Counted from the first letter of the stretch, positions 8,457 to 18,692 are shown. The stretch is 64,000 nt of DNA from Buttiauxella sp. B2 (GCF_006376615.1 NZ_VEXQ01000006.1:62001-126000); one strand, 5' to 3'. The notes: generated by a model from the sequence alone, not told the origin. Numbers and translations: made by a program.

Positions 8457-9887
8457 CTAAACCACCGTTCTTCTAATATACTCACTTCTCGTCTGTACCA
8501 GGTTATCCCAAATCGGTTTTAAGCGTTCCAGAGCAATACGCGTTTGCGTGGGTTCAAGCGTAAACGGTAATCTCAAATATCGCTCAAATGCCCCTTCAGT
8601 CCCAAAACGTGGGCCTGCACCAATGCGAATGCCAATAGATTCAGCGCTTGCAGCAAATACTGTCGCTAGCGGCTTTGGTAGTTCAATCCACCAGGATAAA
8701 CCGCCTTGTGGTACCACGGAAATTTTCCAGTCCGGGAATAATTCTTTGATTGCTTCGCCGCAGGCATCTCTACGCAGACGTAGCATTTCGCGACGTTCTG
8801 GCAAAAAGTTGTCGGCATCGTTTATCAAATTGATGGCCGCAAGCTGCTCAAGAATTGGCGAGCCCAAATCTAATGAGTCACGGATTTGAATTAGTGATGC
8901 AATCGTGCGTGCGCTGGCGCGAATCCAACCTAGCCGCAAACCACCCCAGAAGCTTTTCCCGGCAGAGCCCAGCGTGATTATCCTGTCGGCATCATCGAAA
9001 GCGGCAAGCGGAGGTGGTGGTGGGACGTCGTACCACAGGTCTACCATGGTTTCATCCACCACGATGGTCGTGCGTGTTCGTGCGGCGATTTCAGCGATAA
9101 GAGCGCGTGTTGCAACATCCATGCAGCGCCCACTAGGGTTATGAAAATCGGCAAGTAAATAGGCCAGGCGTGGTGAAGTTTGTGCAATGGTTGCTGCAAG
9201 TCCGTCGGTATCCCAGCCCTCTTCTGTCAAGCTTACGGGCACGGCACGGCAAGAAGCACCTTTGATTGCCGTGAGTGCCATTGGGTAAGTTGGATTATCC
9301 AGCACAACGCGATCGCCAGGGCCAGTCAGCAGGCGCAGAATCAGGCCAAAACCACTCTGGGCACCATTAACGATCATAATCTGATCGGCATTAGTCGACA
9401 GTCCTCTGTCGGCATAACGTTGCGCGATAACACGACGCAGTTCAGGCAAACCTTGCTGATCGTAACCGGTGCTACCCAGATGTTCTGGCAGTGCAATCAG
9501 CGCATTTGCATAGGCTTGATGTATTTCTGGTCCGGCGACGAGTGCGGCGGTTGAAAGATCAAGAGTCGCGGCAAGGCCCGGCAAGGGTGAAACGGTTTGC
9601 CCACCTTCCGGCAGCATAGTGACAGAACCGGAACCTTGTCGACTTGCCAGATAACCCTCTTCACGCAGTTGTGCCAGCGCCGTAGCCACCGTTGTGCGGC
9701 TGATTCCCAATGCAGTTGCCAGTTCGCGCTCACCTGGCAGACGGCTATCTAGCGGCAAACGGCCATCCAAAATCAGTAATCGCAGTCCATCCGCCAGTTG
9801 CCGATAAACCGGAGTACGCGGTAAATCCTGATGCCAGTTTCCCAGCAGTTTTATCAGAGATGATGAACCCGTTCTGCGCTGTGACAT
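8457..9887 (-). CDS. MocR-type regulator (GntR-wHTH + aminotransferase fold), YczR-like
   Basis: A 476-residue fusion of a GntR winged helix (about 20-90, with GERELATALGISRTTVATAL) to a fold-type I PLP aminotransferase domain. The PLP lysine lies in LGSAGKSFWGG and the conserved NPSGR motif is present. MocR proteins sense PLP or an amino-acid adduct and usually control a divergent gene. Here that gene encodes a YczE-family membrane protein, the known YczR/YczE arrangement. The intergenic region carries a composite inverted repeat suited to this protein. The effector is unknown. Confidence 0.88.
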   Translation of the reverse strand: MSQRRTGSSSLIKLLGNWHQDLPRTPVYRQLADGLRLLILDGRLPLDSRLPGERELATALGISRTTVATALAQLREEGYLASRQGSGSVTMLPEGGQTVSPLPGLAATLDLSTAALVAGPEIHQAYANALIALPEHLGSTGYDQQGLPELRRVIAQRYADRGLSTNADQIMIVNGAQSGFGLILRLLTGPGDRVVLDNPTYPMALTAIKGASCRAVPVSLTEEGWDTDGLAATIAQTSPRLAYLLADFHNPSGRCMDVATRALIAEIAARTRTTIVVDETMVDLWYDVPPPPPLAAFDDADRIITLGSAGKSFWGGLRLGWIRASARTIASLIQIRDSLDLGSPILEQLAAINLINDADNFLPERREMLRLRRDACGEAIKELFPDWKISVVPQGGLSWWIELPKPLATVFAASAESIGIRIGAGPRFGTEGAFERYLRLPFTLEPTQTRIALERLKPIWDNLVQTRSEYIRRTVV

Positions 9888-9907
9888 TTCAATCCACTTT
9901 GTAATAA

Positions 9908-9935
9908 CTGGACCTTAATTTAAAGGCCATTCCAG
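9908..9935. promoter_or_regulatory. Candidate operator between mocR and yczE-like genes
   Basis: Nested inverted repeats: outer arms CTGGA/TCCAG and inner arms CCTT/AAGG, centred in the 88-bp region between the divergent starts. The position suits autoregulation and control of the membrane protein gene by the MocR regulator. Confidence 0.45.
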
Positions 9936-9975
9936 GTGAAAGTATAGCCACAAAAGATCTCTGAGGTGAACACTA

Positions 9976-10593
9976 ATGATCGTTCGTCGCTTGCTACAAC
10001 TTTATACCGGGCTGGTGCTGTATGGTGTGTCCACGGCTATGTTCGTACGTGCCAATTTAGGTGCTGATCCGTGGAATGTGTTCCATCTCGGTGTGGCAAG
10101 GATCTTTTCTATCAACATTGGCATGGTGATGATCGTAGTCGGTGCGCTGGTACTGTTGCTGTGGATCCCTCTGCGTCAGAAACCAGGGTTGGGGACAATT
10201 AGCAACGTGATTGTTCTGGGCCTTGCCGCCGATGCGGCATTAGCGTTAATACCGCCATTAGAGTCGGTTGTGGTGCGCAGTATTTTGCTACTGAGCGCTA
10301 TTTTGGTAAATGCCATCGCCACTGGAATGTACATCGGTGCAGGATTTGGTTCCGGCCCGCGTGATGGTTTAATGACGGGAATTAACACCCGCACCGGTTG
10401 GTCGGTGCGCACAGTACGTACGGCGATTGAGCTGACGGTTTTACTGGCAGGTTGGTTGATGGGCGGTACATTTGGTGTTGGTACAGTATTGTACGCGCTG
10501 GCGATTGGCCCGTTAATCCAACTTTGTTTGCCATGGTTTCGCCTTCGCGCCCAGCCACATAAAAAACTGGTTGTACCGACGGTCGTACCCTAA
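9976..10593 (+). CDS. YczE/YitT-like integral membrane protein
   Basis: A 205-residue, strongly hydrophobic protein with about five to six membrane helices, beginning RRLLQLYTGLVLYGVSTAMF and containing GLGADPW-like and GSGPRDGL motifs (here LGADPWNVF and GFGSGPRDGLM) typical of the YczE family. Family function is unknown; a transporter role is usually assumed. A GAGGTG ribosome site precedes the ATG. It is divergent from the MocR regulator and 35 bp upstream of a GNAT gene on the same strand, so the two are probably co-transcribed. Confidence 0.85.
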   Translation: MIVRRLLQLYTGLVLYGVSTAMFVRANLGADPWNVFHLGVARIFSINIGMVMIVVGALVLLLWIPLRQKPGLGTISNVIVLGLAADAALALIPPLESVVVRSILLLSAILVNAIATGMYIGAGFGSGPRDGLMTGINTRTGWSVRTVRTAIELTVLLAGWLMGGTFGVGTVLYALAIGPLIQLCLPWFRLRAQPHKKLVVPTVVP

Positions 10594-10628
10594 TGTTGTA
10601 GCCAAAACCCCCAATGGAAGAGGTCTCG

Positions 10629-11447
10629 ATGCACAGAAAAGTCACTAGTAAAGCGGCGGCATACTGGAATAGTCATCAGTTGGCAGATATTTTGTCCCAC
10701 TGTTTTGAAGGATACCTGGTCCCTTTTACCATTGATGGCGAAACCTTTTCTTCGCGTTTTGGCGCCGAGGATATCAGTCTTAACGACAGCAAAGTCTGGA
10801 TGCAGGATGGTGAGCCAAAAGCACTGGCGGTGATCGCCCGCCGGGGGCAAACCTGCCGCCTTGCAGCATTCGCGATCCGCCCTGAATTACGTGGTCAGGG
10901 ACTCGGCAAACAGTTTATGCAACAATTAATTGATGAAGCGCGTGCGCGTGGTGACCGAAACATGTGGCTGGAAGTCATAGTCGGTAACGATAGCGGATTG
11001 GCGTTGTATGAACGTATGGGCTTTGTTTGTCAGCAGAAATTAGCCGGGTTTAACGCCACGGGAGTTACACGTTTAGTTGTGACAGACGAATTGCTGGAAA
11101 TCGACCCGATGGAAATGGCAAAAAAAATAATGGTCGATTCCCGTCTGCGAATGCCCTGGTTAAGTGCACCTGAAACGCTCTACAAATTGCCCGGAAAGGC
11201 ATTTATTCTCAACGATGTGGCTTATGCAATGGTTGTCACGACGCCACAACCCAGACTGCGCATGCTTTATGTTGACCCTGCTGAGCGTGGCAAAGGGCAG
11301 GCGAAAAAACTGCTCACATTACTACACGAGCGTTTTCCAGGGCTTTCAACCGCGGCAACAACTCCCGAACAAATCGCGCCACTTTTCTTGAGTTGTGGCT
11401 ACCATCAAGACCCCGTTATGCAATATGAAATGCTGCTTAAATTATGA
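10629..11447 (+). CDS. Tandem GNAT acetyltransferase
   Basis: Predicted N-acetyltransferase of 272 residues. The first GNAT domain (about 45-155) has the acetyl-CoA loop RGQGLG at 88-93 and a downstream YERMGF. A second, shorter GNAT-like half (about 185-270) has another loop RGKGQA at 220-225 and ends FLSCGYHQD. Two motif A copies suggest a tandem-fold enzyme with one half perhaps degenerate. The ATG at 10629 is chosen because GGAAGAGG precedes it; an upstream ATG at 10614 lacks a site. The substrate is unknown. It follows the yczE-like gene by 35 bp. Confidence 0.8.
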   Translation: MHRKVTSKAAAYWNSHQLADILSHCFEGYLVPFTIDGETFSSRFGAEDISLNDSKVWMQDGEPKALAVIARRGQTCRLAAFAIRPELRGQGLGKQFMQQLIDEARARGDRNMWLEVIVGNDSGLALYERMGFVCQQKLAGFNATGVTRLVVTDELLEIDPMEMAKKIMVDSRLRMPWLSAPETLYKLPGKAFILNDVAYAMVVTTPQPRLRMLYVDPAERGKGQAKKLLTLLHERFPGLSTAATTPEQIAPLFLSCGYHQDPVMQYEMLLKL

Positions 11448-11543
11448 GCAAGCAGTATTCATTCTTAACGACTAAACTTATCAATCGCAATCATCACGGG
11501 TGGAAAATATCTGCCCGTATTCCTCACACCGTGGAGGTTCACA

Positions 11544-11897
11544 ATGAGTTATGTTGATGGTTTTGTCGTTGCTGTACCTGTAGCAAATAAAGAGGCGTAT
11601 AAGCAAATGGCCGGGAAGGCGGCACCGTTGTTCAAAGAGTTTGGTGCGTTACGCATCGTGGAATGTTGGGCTGACGATGTGCCCGACGGCAAGCTCACCG
11701 ACTTCCGGATGGCGGTGAAAGCTGAAGAGAACGAAGACGTTGTTTTTAGCTGGATTGAATATCCGTCAAAAGAAGTGCGTGACGCGGCTAATGCTAAAAT
11801 GATGTCAGACCCACGGATGAAAGAGTTTGGTGAGTCAATGCCATTTGATGGCAAACGTATGATTTATGGTGGCTTTGCGCCGCTGCTGGACGAATAA
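11544..11897 (+). CDS. ybaA: YbaA, DUF1428 protein
   Basis: A 117-residue protein nearly identical to E. coli YbaA, of the DUF1428 ferredoxin-like/dimeric alpha-beta barrel family. It keeps the conserved stretches RIVECWADDVPDGK and FSWIEYPSKEVRDAAN. Biochemical function is unknown. In E. coli it directly follows ffs; here 6.2 kb of extra genes separates them. A GGAGG-type site lies upstream of the ATG. Confidence 0.95.
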   Translation: MSYVDGFVVAVPVANKEAYKQMAGKAAPLFKEFGALRIVECWADDVPDGKLTDFRMAVKAEENEDVVFSWIEYPSKEVRDAANAKMMSDPRMKEFGESMPFDGKRMIYGGFAPLLDE

Positions 11898-11965
11898 GTC
11901 CGGCGGGTGACGCGAATGCTAACCCGCTAAATAGCTGGGCGTTTGCGTCACCCACTTAATAAAAT

Positions 11966-13099
11966 TTAAATCTGTAATTCTCGTAGCAACCCAAAAGCCA
12001 GTTTCATATGAGCTTCACTGACGATAAATGCCCGTAGCTGTTGCGCTTCATCATAGCCTTTGGCTATTAAACCTTGTGATTCGGCTGCAATCTGCCATTG
12101 CAAATCAGTGCGATGAGTTTCACCCGCAAGATGTATTGGCAGCTCAGGCGTTTTTATTTTCACCAGCATTGTAGGTAGCGTCAGCTCATTGTTTTCACCA
12201 AGCAAATTTTTGGCAAGTGTCATGGCGCTAAACTGGGTCGGCTGTAGGAACGGTAGCACTTTACCGTCAATTTCAGCGCAGTCTCCCAGCGCGTAAATAT
12301 TTGCATCCGACGTCTGCAACTGGCGATTAACCTTGATACCTCGGTTCACCGCTAACCCGGCATGCTGTGCTAGCCCGATGTTTGGACGTAGGCCAATTGC
12401 GGCCACAACGGCATCCACGCCAATCATTCGCCCGTTGCTTAACGCGGCATTTATTCCCCGCGGTGTTTTGCTCAGTGCATCCAGACGTTGATTAAACAAC
12501 AACTCGACACCCATTTGGTTCAGGCAATGTTGAAGCCGAGCGCTGACTTGCGCAGGCATCAGCGAAGCGAGCAGGCTAGAAGCGTTATCCACCAGAATGA
12601 CCTGTTTCCCGGCCCGGCAAAAATCCATTGCCAGCTCAGTGCCAATTAAACCTCCCCCTAAAATCATCACCCGACGCGCATCCCGCAGCGACGTTTCACA
12701 AGCCAGGAACTCCTGCTGGCTATTGAGAGTCAGCATCAGCTCTTTTCCCGGAATGGGGGGCCGTAGGGCACTTGAACCGATAGCCAGCACGAGTTTGTCA
12801 TACGGCCATTGTTGGCTGCCGCATTTCACCAAACATGCACGGGGGTCGATTTCAGACACCCAACTGTTGGTATTCAACGTTAGATTAAATTGCTCAGCAA
12901 ATTCCCCAGCGCGTTGCCGGGTGATGCTGTCTGCCTGCTGGTTAAGGCTGATGACATGGCTGAGATCTGGCTTGTTGTATTCATCGATACTGTCGGCGGC
13001 AATCAGGCGCACAGGCACCTGAAAATCATGCTTGCGGATGTTTTTTACGAGCTGACGAGCGGCGAAACCTGAGCCGATAATTGCGATGCCGTGATTCAT
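11966..13099 (-). CDS. norW: NorW, NADH:flavorubredoxin reductase
   Basis: FAD-dependent reductase that passes electrons from NADH to the rubredoxin domain of NorV during nitric-oxide reduction. The 377-residue product has the FAD-binding Rossmann motif IIGSGFAA at the N terminus and the NAD-binding motif [10 protein letters not shown] near residue 150. It also has the FAD-binding IYALGDCAE typical of rubredoxin reductases. Its ATG overlaps the norV TGA (ATGA), indicating translational coupling in a norVW operon driven by the sigma-54 promoter upstream of norV. Confidence 0.95.
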   Translation of the reverse strand: MNHGIAIIGSGFAARQLVKNIRKHDFQVPVRLIAADSIDEYNKPDLSHVISLNQQADSITRQRAGEFAEQFNLTLNTNSWVSEIDPRACLVKCGSQQWPYDKLVLAIGSSALRPPIPGKELMLTLNSQQEFLACETSLRDARRVMILGGGLIGTELAMDFCRAGKQVILVDNASSLLASLMPAQVSARLQHCLNQMGVELLFNQRLDALSKTPRGINAALSNGRMIGVDAVVAAIGLRPNIGLAQHAGLAVNRGIKVNRQLQTSDANIYALGDCAEIDGKVLPFLQPTQFSAMTLAKNLLGENNELTLPTMLVKIKTPELPIHLAGETHRTDLQWQIAAESQGLIAKGYDEAQQLRAFIVSEAHMKLAFGLLRELQI

Positions 13100-14535
13100 T
13101 TTGCCTCCGTTGACAGTACATCAAATACGTCTTTTCCAAGAGCGCATTCAGGGCACAGGAAGGTATCGGGTACATCGGCCCATGGTGTTCTGGCTTCAAT
13201 GTCTTGCATCGGTTCGCCATTTTCAGGGTCGTAAGTCCACTGACAAACACTGCATTGCATACGTGGGCCTAAATCAGCGCAAGTTTTTGCTTCGACACTA
13301 CTTTTTTGTGGTGCGGAAACGGGGGCTTGAGTTAGTGGTGTGAGTGCCCACTGGCGGGCAATTTCACGGCCATGCTCGCGGCAGACCTCCAGCGCGTCGA
13401 TATCCGGACGCCATTTTGCTTTCAGGCTCAGCGACATTTCAAAACCAGCATCCTGCAAGCGAGTAGAAAGACGGTCAACCGCACCGCCGCTCCAACCGTG
13501 GGAGCCGAATGCGCTGCCACGTTTGGAGCGAAAACGAAGTCCCGTCATCTCTTCAACCAGGCCCGCAATTTTTGGCATCATCACGTTGTTCATGGTAGAT
13601 GTGCCCACCAGAACACCTTTGGAGCGGAACACGTTGGTCAGAATTTCGTTTTTATCATGGCGGGCCACGTTAAAGATTTTCACCCCAACGCGAGGATCGA
13701 TTTCGTTAATGCCCTGAGCAATGGCGTCCGCCATCATGCGGGTGTTGTTGGACATGGTGTCGTAGAAAATGGTGATGCGATCTTCCTGGTAATCTGCGGC
13801 CCATTTCAGATACAGCTCGACTATCTGCGTTGGATTTTCCCGCCAGACCACGCCGTGGGAGGTAGCAATCATATCCACCGGCAAATTGAAGCCGAGAATT
13901 TCGGTGATTTTTGGTGTGACAAGTCGGCTGAACGGCGTAAGAATATTGGCGTAATAGCGCAGACATTGTTCGAACAGTTCAGTCTGATCAACTTCATCGT
14001 TAAACAGATGTTCATCGCAATAATGTTGGCCGAAAGCATCGTTACTGAACAACACTGCGTCGCCTGTCATGTAAGTCATCATGCTGTCTGGCCAGTGCAG
14101 CATTGGCGTTTCAACGAAGATAAGCTGCTTGTCATTGCCAATATCCAGGCTGTCGCCAGTTTTCACCACATGGAAATTCCATTCCGGATGATGATGGTGG
14201 CCGTTAATGGAATCTACACCATTGGCGGTGCAGTAAATCGGCGTATTGGGAATGTGTGACATCAACTCGGTCAGCGCACCGGCATGGTCTTCTTCTGCAT
14301 GGTTGATGATGATGTAATCGAGCGTGTTCAGGTCAATTTCGCTTGCCAGGTTTTGAACAAATTCTCGGCTGAATTTGTGGTCAACAGTATCGATCAGCAC
14401 CGTTTTTTCTTCACGTATCAGGTAACTGTTATAGCTGCTGCCTTTCAGCGTTTTATATTCTGTGCCATGAAAATCACGTACTTCCCAGTCACGTTGTCCA
14501 ACCCATTGAATATTGTTTTTAACCTGGATAGCCAT
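13096..14535 (-). CDS. norV: NorV, flavorubredoxin nitric oxide reductase
   Basis: Cytoplasmic enzyme reducing NO to N2O under low oxygen. Its 479 residues show a diiron metallo-beta-lactamase domain with the ligand motif HAEEDH (His79, Glu81, Asp83, His84). A flavodoxin domain follows from about 254 ([18 protein letters not shown]). A C-terminal rubredoxin has paired CxxC sites (QCSVC and LCPEC). This three-domain order is specific to NorV. It is coupled to norW, divergent from norR, and preceded by a -24/-12 promoter and three NorR sites. Confidence 0.97.
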   Translation of the reverse strand: MAIQVKNNIQWVGQRDWEVRDFHGTEYKTLKGSSYNSYLIREEKTVLIDTVDHKFSREFVQNLASEIDLNTLDYIIINHAEEDHAGALTELMSHIPNTPIYCTANGVDSINGHHHHPEWNFHVVKTGDSLDIGNDKQLIFVETPMLHWPDSMMTYMTGDAVLFSNDAFGQHYCDEHLFNDEVDQTELFEQCLRYYANILTPFSRLVTPKITEILGFNLPVDMIATSHGVVWRENPTQIVELYLKWAADYQEDRITIFYDTMSNNTRMMADAIAQGINEIDPRVGVKIFNVARHDKNEILTNVFRSKGVLVGTSTMNNVMMPKIAGLVEEMTGLRFRSKRGSAFGSHGWSGGAVDRLSTRLQDAGFEMSLSLKAKWRPDIDALEVCREHGREIARQWALTPLTQAPVSAPQKSSVEAKTCADLGPRMQCSVCQWTYDPENGEPMQDIEARTPWADVPDTFLCPECALGKDVFDVLSTEAK

Positions 14536-14585
14536 TTGTCAGTACCTCAAAAAGTATAAAAAATAATGCTCGTATTTGATGTATT

Positions 14586-14600
14586 ACAAACGACATGCCA
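14586..14600 (-). promoter_or_regulatory. Sigma-54 promoter of norVW
   Basis: Read on the minus strand, TGGCAT-N5-TTGT has the correct -24/-12 spacing, about 50 bp before the norV ATG and 56-125 bp from the NorR sites. Confidence 0.82.
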
Positions 14601-14655
14601 ACTTTTTATTGCTTTGATTTTTAAGTATTTTAACTAAATCAGGTTAAATTTTATT

Positions 14656-14710
14656 GTCATAATGACAGTCTTAATGAATGTCTTTTTGACAATAATATTG
14701 TCTTTTTGAC
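14656..14710. promoter_or_regulatory. Three NorR binding sites
   Basis: Three copies of the NorR core GT-N7-AC: GTCATAATGAC at 14656-14666, and identical GTCTTTTTGAC at 14680-14690 and 14700-14710. Three sites between norR and norV is the arrangement needed for NorR hexamer assembly on the norVW enhancer. Confidence 0.92.
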
Positions 14711-14752
14711 AATCAAGGGGTAAGTTGGCGAAATCGTTTAATGGAGCCGCTT

Positions 14753-16267
14753 ATGAGCCTGTCTATTACTTCTCTCGCCAATATTGCCATTGACCTGCAA
14801 AGCGGCATTTCTCATCAGGATCGTTTTGCTCGTTTGATTCGAACACTGCGCCAGCTTTTAGGTGGTGATGCCACTGCGTTACTGCGATATGAAGCGCGGC
14901 AGTTTCGCCCGCTGGCGATTGATGGTTTGGCGCAAGATGTGCTCGGGAGGCGTTTCGATTTAGATGCACATCCACGGCTGGAAGCCATTGCGCGCGCAGG
15001 TGATGTGGTACGGTTTCCGGCGGAAAGCGAATTACCCGATCCATATGATGGCCTTATTCCCGATCACACTGATTTAAAAGTGCATGCCTGTCTCGGTCTG
15101 CCGTTGTTTGCCGATCAAAATCTGATTGGTGCGTTAACCGTGGATGGTATGGACCCTTTGCAGTTCGATCATTTCAGCGATGAAGAGTTACGTTTAATCA
15201 GCGTGCTGGCAGCAGGCGCGCTAAATAACGCCTTGCTGATAGAACAACTTGAAAACCAAACATCTGCTGTGGCAATGGTTCCTATTGCTACCAAAACCAA
15301 TAGCGCTGAAATGGTGGGGTTGTCTGCGGGAATTATGCAGCTTAAGAAAGAGATTGAGATTGTCGCGGGCTCTGATCTGAATGTGCTGATTACCGGGGAA
15401 ACAGGTGTTGGCAAAGAATTGGTCGCGCGTGCGATTCACAGTGGGTCGGCGCGGGCGGCGAATCCATTGGTTTATCTAAATTGTGCGGCGTTGCCGGAAA
15501 GTGTGGCGGAAAGTGAACTGTTTGGCCACGTCAAAGGGGCGTTTACAGGTGCCATTCACCATCGCACCGGCAAGTTTGAAATGGCAGACAATGGCACGCT
15601 TTTCCTTGACGAAATAGGGGAGCTGCCATTAACGCTACAGGCAAAATTACTGCGGGTTTTGCAGTATGGTGATATTCAGCGCGTGGGTGATGACAGCAGT
15701 CATCGCGTGAATGTGCGGGTCCTGGCGGCGACCAACCGTGACCTCAAACAGCATGTGCTGGCTGGGGAGTTTCGGGCTGATCTTTTTCACCGTTTAAGCG
15801 TCTTTCCGCTGCATGTCCCGCCACTGCGCGAACGGGGTGATGACATCACGTTATTGGCGGGTTTTTTCTGCGAGCAAAGCCGCGTAAAAATGGGGTTAAA
15901 GCAGGTTGCGTTAAGCGATGCTACCCGTGAGTTACTGCGTCGTTACGACTGGCCAGGGAATATTCGCGAGCTGGAACACGCACTGTATCGCGCCACTGTG
16001 CTGGCGCGTTCTGGAAAACCAGAGGGTGAAGTCTGGCTTCAACCACAGCATTTTCAGTTAGCGGATGCAGAAGTGAAATCTGTTAATACGCCAGCTGCAT
16101 CCATGCTTGTCGTCGATAATTTGCGTGCTGCGACGGATGATTACCAGCGCCAGATTATTATCAGCACATTGGACGCCAACGCAGGTAATTGGGCTGCCTG
16201 CGCCCGTCAATTACAACTGGATGTTGGTAATTTACACCGCCTTGCGAAGCGCCTTGGTGTGAAATAA
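14753..16267 (+). CDS. norR: NorR, NO-responsive sigma-54 activator
   Basis: Enhancer-binding activator of norVW. The 504-residue product has an N-terminal GAF domain with the mononuclear iron site residues at the E. coli positions (Arg75, Arg81, Asp96, Asp99, His111, Cys113). The AAA+ domain has Walker A GETGVGKE and the sigma-54 contact loop GAFTGA. A C-terminal Fis-type helix-turn-helix ([19 protein letters not shown]) follows. The ATG at 14753 is used rather than 14741, because GGAG sits 7 nt before it and the length then equals E. coli NorR. It converges on pdeB with a single base between stops. Confidence 0.96.
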   Translation: MSLSITSLANIAIDLQSGISHQDRFARLIRTLRQLLGGDATALLRYEARQFRPLAIDGLAQDVLGRRFDLDAHPRLEAIARAGDVVRFPAESELPDPYDGLIPDHTDLKVHACLGLPLFADQNLIGALTVDGMDPLQFDHFSDEELRLISVLAAGALNNALLIEQLENQTSAVAMVPIATKTNSAEMVGLSAGIMQLKKEIEIVAGSDLNVLITGETGVGKELVARAIHSGSARAANPLVYLNCAALPESVAESELFGHVKGAFTGAIHHRTGKFEMADNGTLFLDEIGELPLTLQAKLLRVLQYGDIQRVGDDSSHRVNVRVLAATNRDLKQHVLAGEFRADLFHRLSVFPLHVPPLRERGDDITLLAGFFCEQSRVKMGLKQVALSDATRELLRRYDWPGNIRELEHALYRATVLARSGKPEGEVWLQPQHFQLADAEVKSVNTPAASMLVVDNLRAATDDYQRQIIISTLDANAGNWAACARQLQLDVGNLHRLAKRLGVK

Positions 16268-16268
16268 A

Positions 16269-17840
16269 TCATGGCGCTTTCGTTATTTTTGCCTGATGTT
16301 TCTCGACCCAGTCGATAAACTTATCTTTCGGCAAGGCTTTACTGAACAGCCAGCCCTGGCCGTACTGAACACCTTGTTTGCGTAACCAGGCCGCCTGGCC
16401 GGGGGTTTCAATACCTTCGGCTACCATCAGAATATTTAGAGCCTTCGCCATTTCAATAATATGCGGTGTGACGTTTTTATATTCGAGAGCATCGACAAAA
16501 GATTTGTCTATTTTTAGAATATCGACATCGAGATCCTGTAAATAACTCAGACTTGAATAACCGGTGCCAAAATCATCAATGTAGATTGCATGCCCGGCTT
16601 CGCGATATTGCGCAATAATGGGGGCGGTAATTTTAGGATCAGCAAAACCACGTTCGGTAATTTCAAATGCGATTTGTCCTGGCTTGACCAAATAATGGGC
16701 AAGATACGGGCGAATGACTTCAAGAATATGCAGGTTACGCACATCATTTACCCCCATATTAACTGAAATATGGTGGTGTGGATGTTTATGAAGCCAGCCA
16801 CCAAGCTCCTGAAAAATTATCTCAATGACCTGTTCAGTTAATTGCGTGACCAGCCCTGTCTGCTCCGCCAGAGGAATAAACGCATCCGGGTTTAGCATTG
16901 AACCATCTTGTTGTTGCCAACGAATTAGCGCTTCAGCACCAACGCTTTCACCGCTTTGAAGATGAACAATAGGTTGATATACCACGCTAATTTCACGGTT
17001 TTTAATCGCATCCATCAACCGATATCGTGGTGATAATAACCGACGCAGAACACTAATTAAGAAGCCACCCGCAGCCAGACTGACGATAAGACCAACAGGT
17101 AGCCAGATGAATAATTGCTGATACCAGGCTGTTGCCAATGGTTCCATTGATGCCCAGACAATCATCGCCAGACCGAGGCCTTCATCCCGGCGAATGACAT
17201 AAAAATTGTTCTCACTTTGAAACTCTTCCGCTCCATGTTCCAGAGGGGGACGCCACGCTCCGGGAACATATCGGCTATTGCTGGCGATCAGCTGGTTATT
17301 ACGCAGACCAACCATGGCAATATTTAGTGTGTAATTACCAAATGGTAAAACATCAATAAAGGACATTGGATCGACTAACGCGAGATGTGGCTGTTTGCCG
17401 ATATATATCATCTTGCGCTGAAAACCAGGTGTGGAAGGAATGGTATACCATGCGCTAAAGCCATCCATTCCTTCACGATCGGGCTTGCCTAACGTTTCAC
17501 CATGAGTGAATGATTCCAGCGAACTACATAGAATTTGGCTATTGTTCTGGAACATGACTTCTTGCACGTAGCGATATTCAAGCGCGACACGGCGCATGGT
17601 TTCAGTGTGTACTTGCGTACATGTATTGCCTTTAAAGCGGTTAATATCATCAACGGCGGAAATAGCCTGATCGATGACCTTGCTAGTACGAAGCAGTGCA
17701 TGATCGGCAAATTCCACCAAATCATCGTGAAAATTCTGTTCGGCATTGCGATGAGCGATATAAACGCTTGATAAAATGGGTATCAAAACCGCCAGAATTA
17801 ATACACCGCTTACGAGGCTGATGAGCTTTCGGGATGTCAT
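16269..17840 (-). CDS. pdeB: PdeB (YlaB), c-di-GMP phosphodiesterase with CSS sensor
   Basis: Inner-membrane EAL enzyme that hydrolyses cyclic di-GMP. At 523 residues it has an N-terminal membrane helix (about 8-28), a periplasmic CSS domain with the CSS motif in NSQILCSSLES and a further Cys in GNTCTQ, and a second helix near 240-260. The cytosolic EAL domain has EAL (in VGAEALIRW), DDFGTGYSSL and the C-terminal EGIET, so it should be active. CSS domains respond to DsbA-dependent disulfide state. Order after ybaA matches E. coli ylaB, although norRVW lies between here. Confidence 0.93.
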   Translation of the reverse strand: MTSRKLISLVSGVLILAVLIPILSSVYIAHRNAEQNFHDDLVEFADHALLRTSKVIDQAISAVDDINRFKGNTCTQVHTETMRRVALEYRYVQEVMFQNNSQILCSSLESFTHGETLGKPDREGMDGFSAWYTIPSTPGFQRKMIYIGKQPHLALVDPMSFIDVLPFGNYTLNIAMVGLRNNQLIASNSRYVPGAWRPPLEHGAEEFQSENNFYVIRRDEGLGLAMIVWASMEPLATAWYQQLFIWLPVGLIVSLAAGGFLISVLRRLLSPRYRLMDAIKNREISVVYQPIVHLQSGESVGAEALIRWQQQDGSMLNPDAFIPLAEQTGLVTQLTEQVIEIIFQELGGWLHKHPHHHISVNMGVNDVRNLHILEVIRPYLAHYLVKPGQIAFEITERGFADPKITAPIIAQYREAGHAIYIDDFGTGYSSLSYLQDLDVDILKIDKSFVDALEYKNVTPHIIEMAKALNILMVAEGIETPGQAAWLRKQGVQYGQGWLFSKALPKDKFIDWVEKHQAKITKAP

Positions 17841-17884
17841 TCTTTTAGACCTGGTTAAGAGGTTAGTTTTTCTAATGTTTTTCC

Positions 17885-17903
17885 ATAGACAAGGTTAGTC
17901 TAT
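17885..17903. promoter_or_regulatory. Inverted repeat upstream of the gntR-type gene
   Basis: Perfect arms ATAGAC/GTCTAT with a 7-nt spacer, in the 129-bp region between divergent pdeB and the GntR-family gene. It may be an autoregulatory operator; no family consensus is recognised. Confidence 0.35.
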
Positions 17904-17969
17904 CCCAGCTTAATGTAGGATGTTATGTTTTACTTCAAGAACTAGCGGGATAAGGTCTGTGGGCCAAAA

Positions 17970-18692
17970 ATGAAGAAAAAAGAGTTCGTTATCCAGGATC
18001 TGTTAAGCAAGATTTATCAGCATAACGATTTTAAAAGACGAAAATTACCCCCTGAACGCCAGCTTGCTGTGGAATATGATGTATCGCGCTTCACTATTCG
18101 TAAGGCACTGGAAAAACTGGTGAGTATCGGGGTCATTGAGATTATTCAGGGATCTGGGATTTGGATTAACCCGCAGGCGCGTAATAACCCACTCGTTTAT
18201 AACTCTATTACCGAAAAGCGTTTTGATCAGATGGCTTTTCGCATGGTGAACCTGCATAAAAAATTACCGAACAAAGAAGAGCAGCAGGTATTTGGTCTGG
18301 GTGAGGATGACTATATTTGGCAATTTTGTCGCCTGCGATATGTTGATAATCAAAAGGTCCAGATTGAGATTTCACGGATGCCGGTGCAGGATTTCCCCGA
18401 TCTGAATCAGCACGTTATTGAGCAGTCGATTCAACAATATGTGCTCAGTAAAGGGTTCCGTATTTCTCACTTGTTAACCAGCTACCAGGCAGTGGCGATT
18501 AATAAGGAGCAGGCAGCTTTGCTGGAGTGTAAAAAAGGCACCCCAGCGATGCGCATCATCAACCGGGGGATTCTCGAAGGGGGGCGAGTTTTTGAAATAA
18601 GTGATATCGTCGATATCAATTATTCCTGCACCTACGTCACCCCTTATAACCACGATAATCTGGCCTACCGACAGGGTACTCAGGGAGTGTGA
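17970..18692 (+). CDS. GntR/HutC-family regulator with UTRA domain
   Basis: A 240-residue repressor type: N-terminal winged helix (about 8-70, with [25 protein letters not shown]) and a C-terminal UTRA effector domain (about 90-230) of the chorismate-lyase fold, which in relatives binds small sugars or sugar phosphates. It converges on the acid-sugar dehydratase-like gene with a 13-bp overlap of 3' ends. Two genes on it probably controls are that enzyme and the divergent PTS gene. The effector is unknown, but a phosphorylated or acidic sugar is a reasonable guess from context. Confidence 0.85.
   Translation: MKKKEFVIQDLLSKIYQHNDFKRRKLPPERQLAVEYDVSRFTIRKALEKLVSIGVIEIIQGSGIWINPQARNNPLVYNSITEKRFDQMAFRMVNLHKKLPNKEEQQVFGLGEDDYIWQFCRLRYVDNQKVQIEISRMPVQDFPDLNQHVIEQSIQQYVLSKGFRISHLLTSYQAVAINKEQAALLECKKGTPAMRIINRGILEGGRVFEISDIVDINYSCTYVTPYNHDNLAYRQGTQGV

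Noticed and set aside
13372..14259. 295-codon open frame on the plus strand opposite norV
   Set aside because: It lies wholly inside norV, has no ribosome site, and its translation is rich in His and Cys in no known pattern; an antisense shadow.
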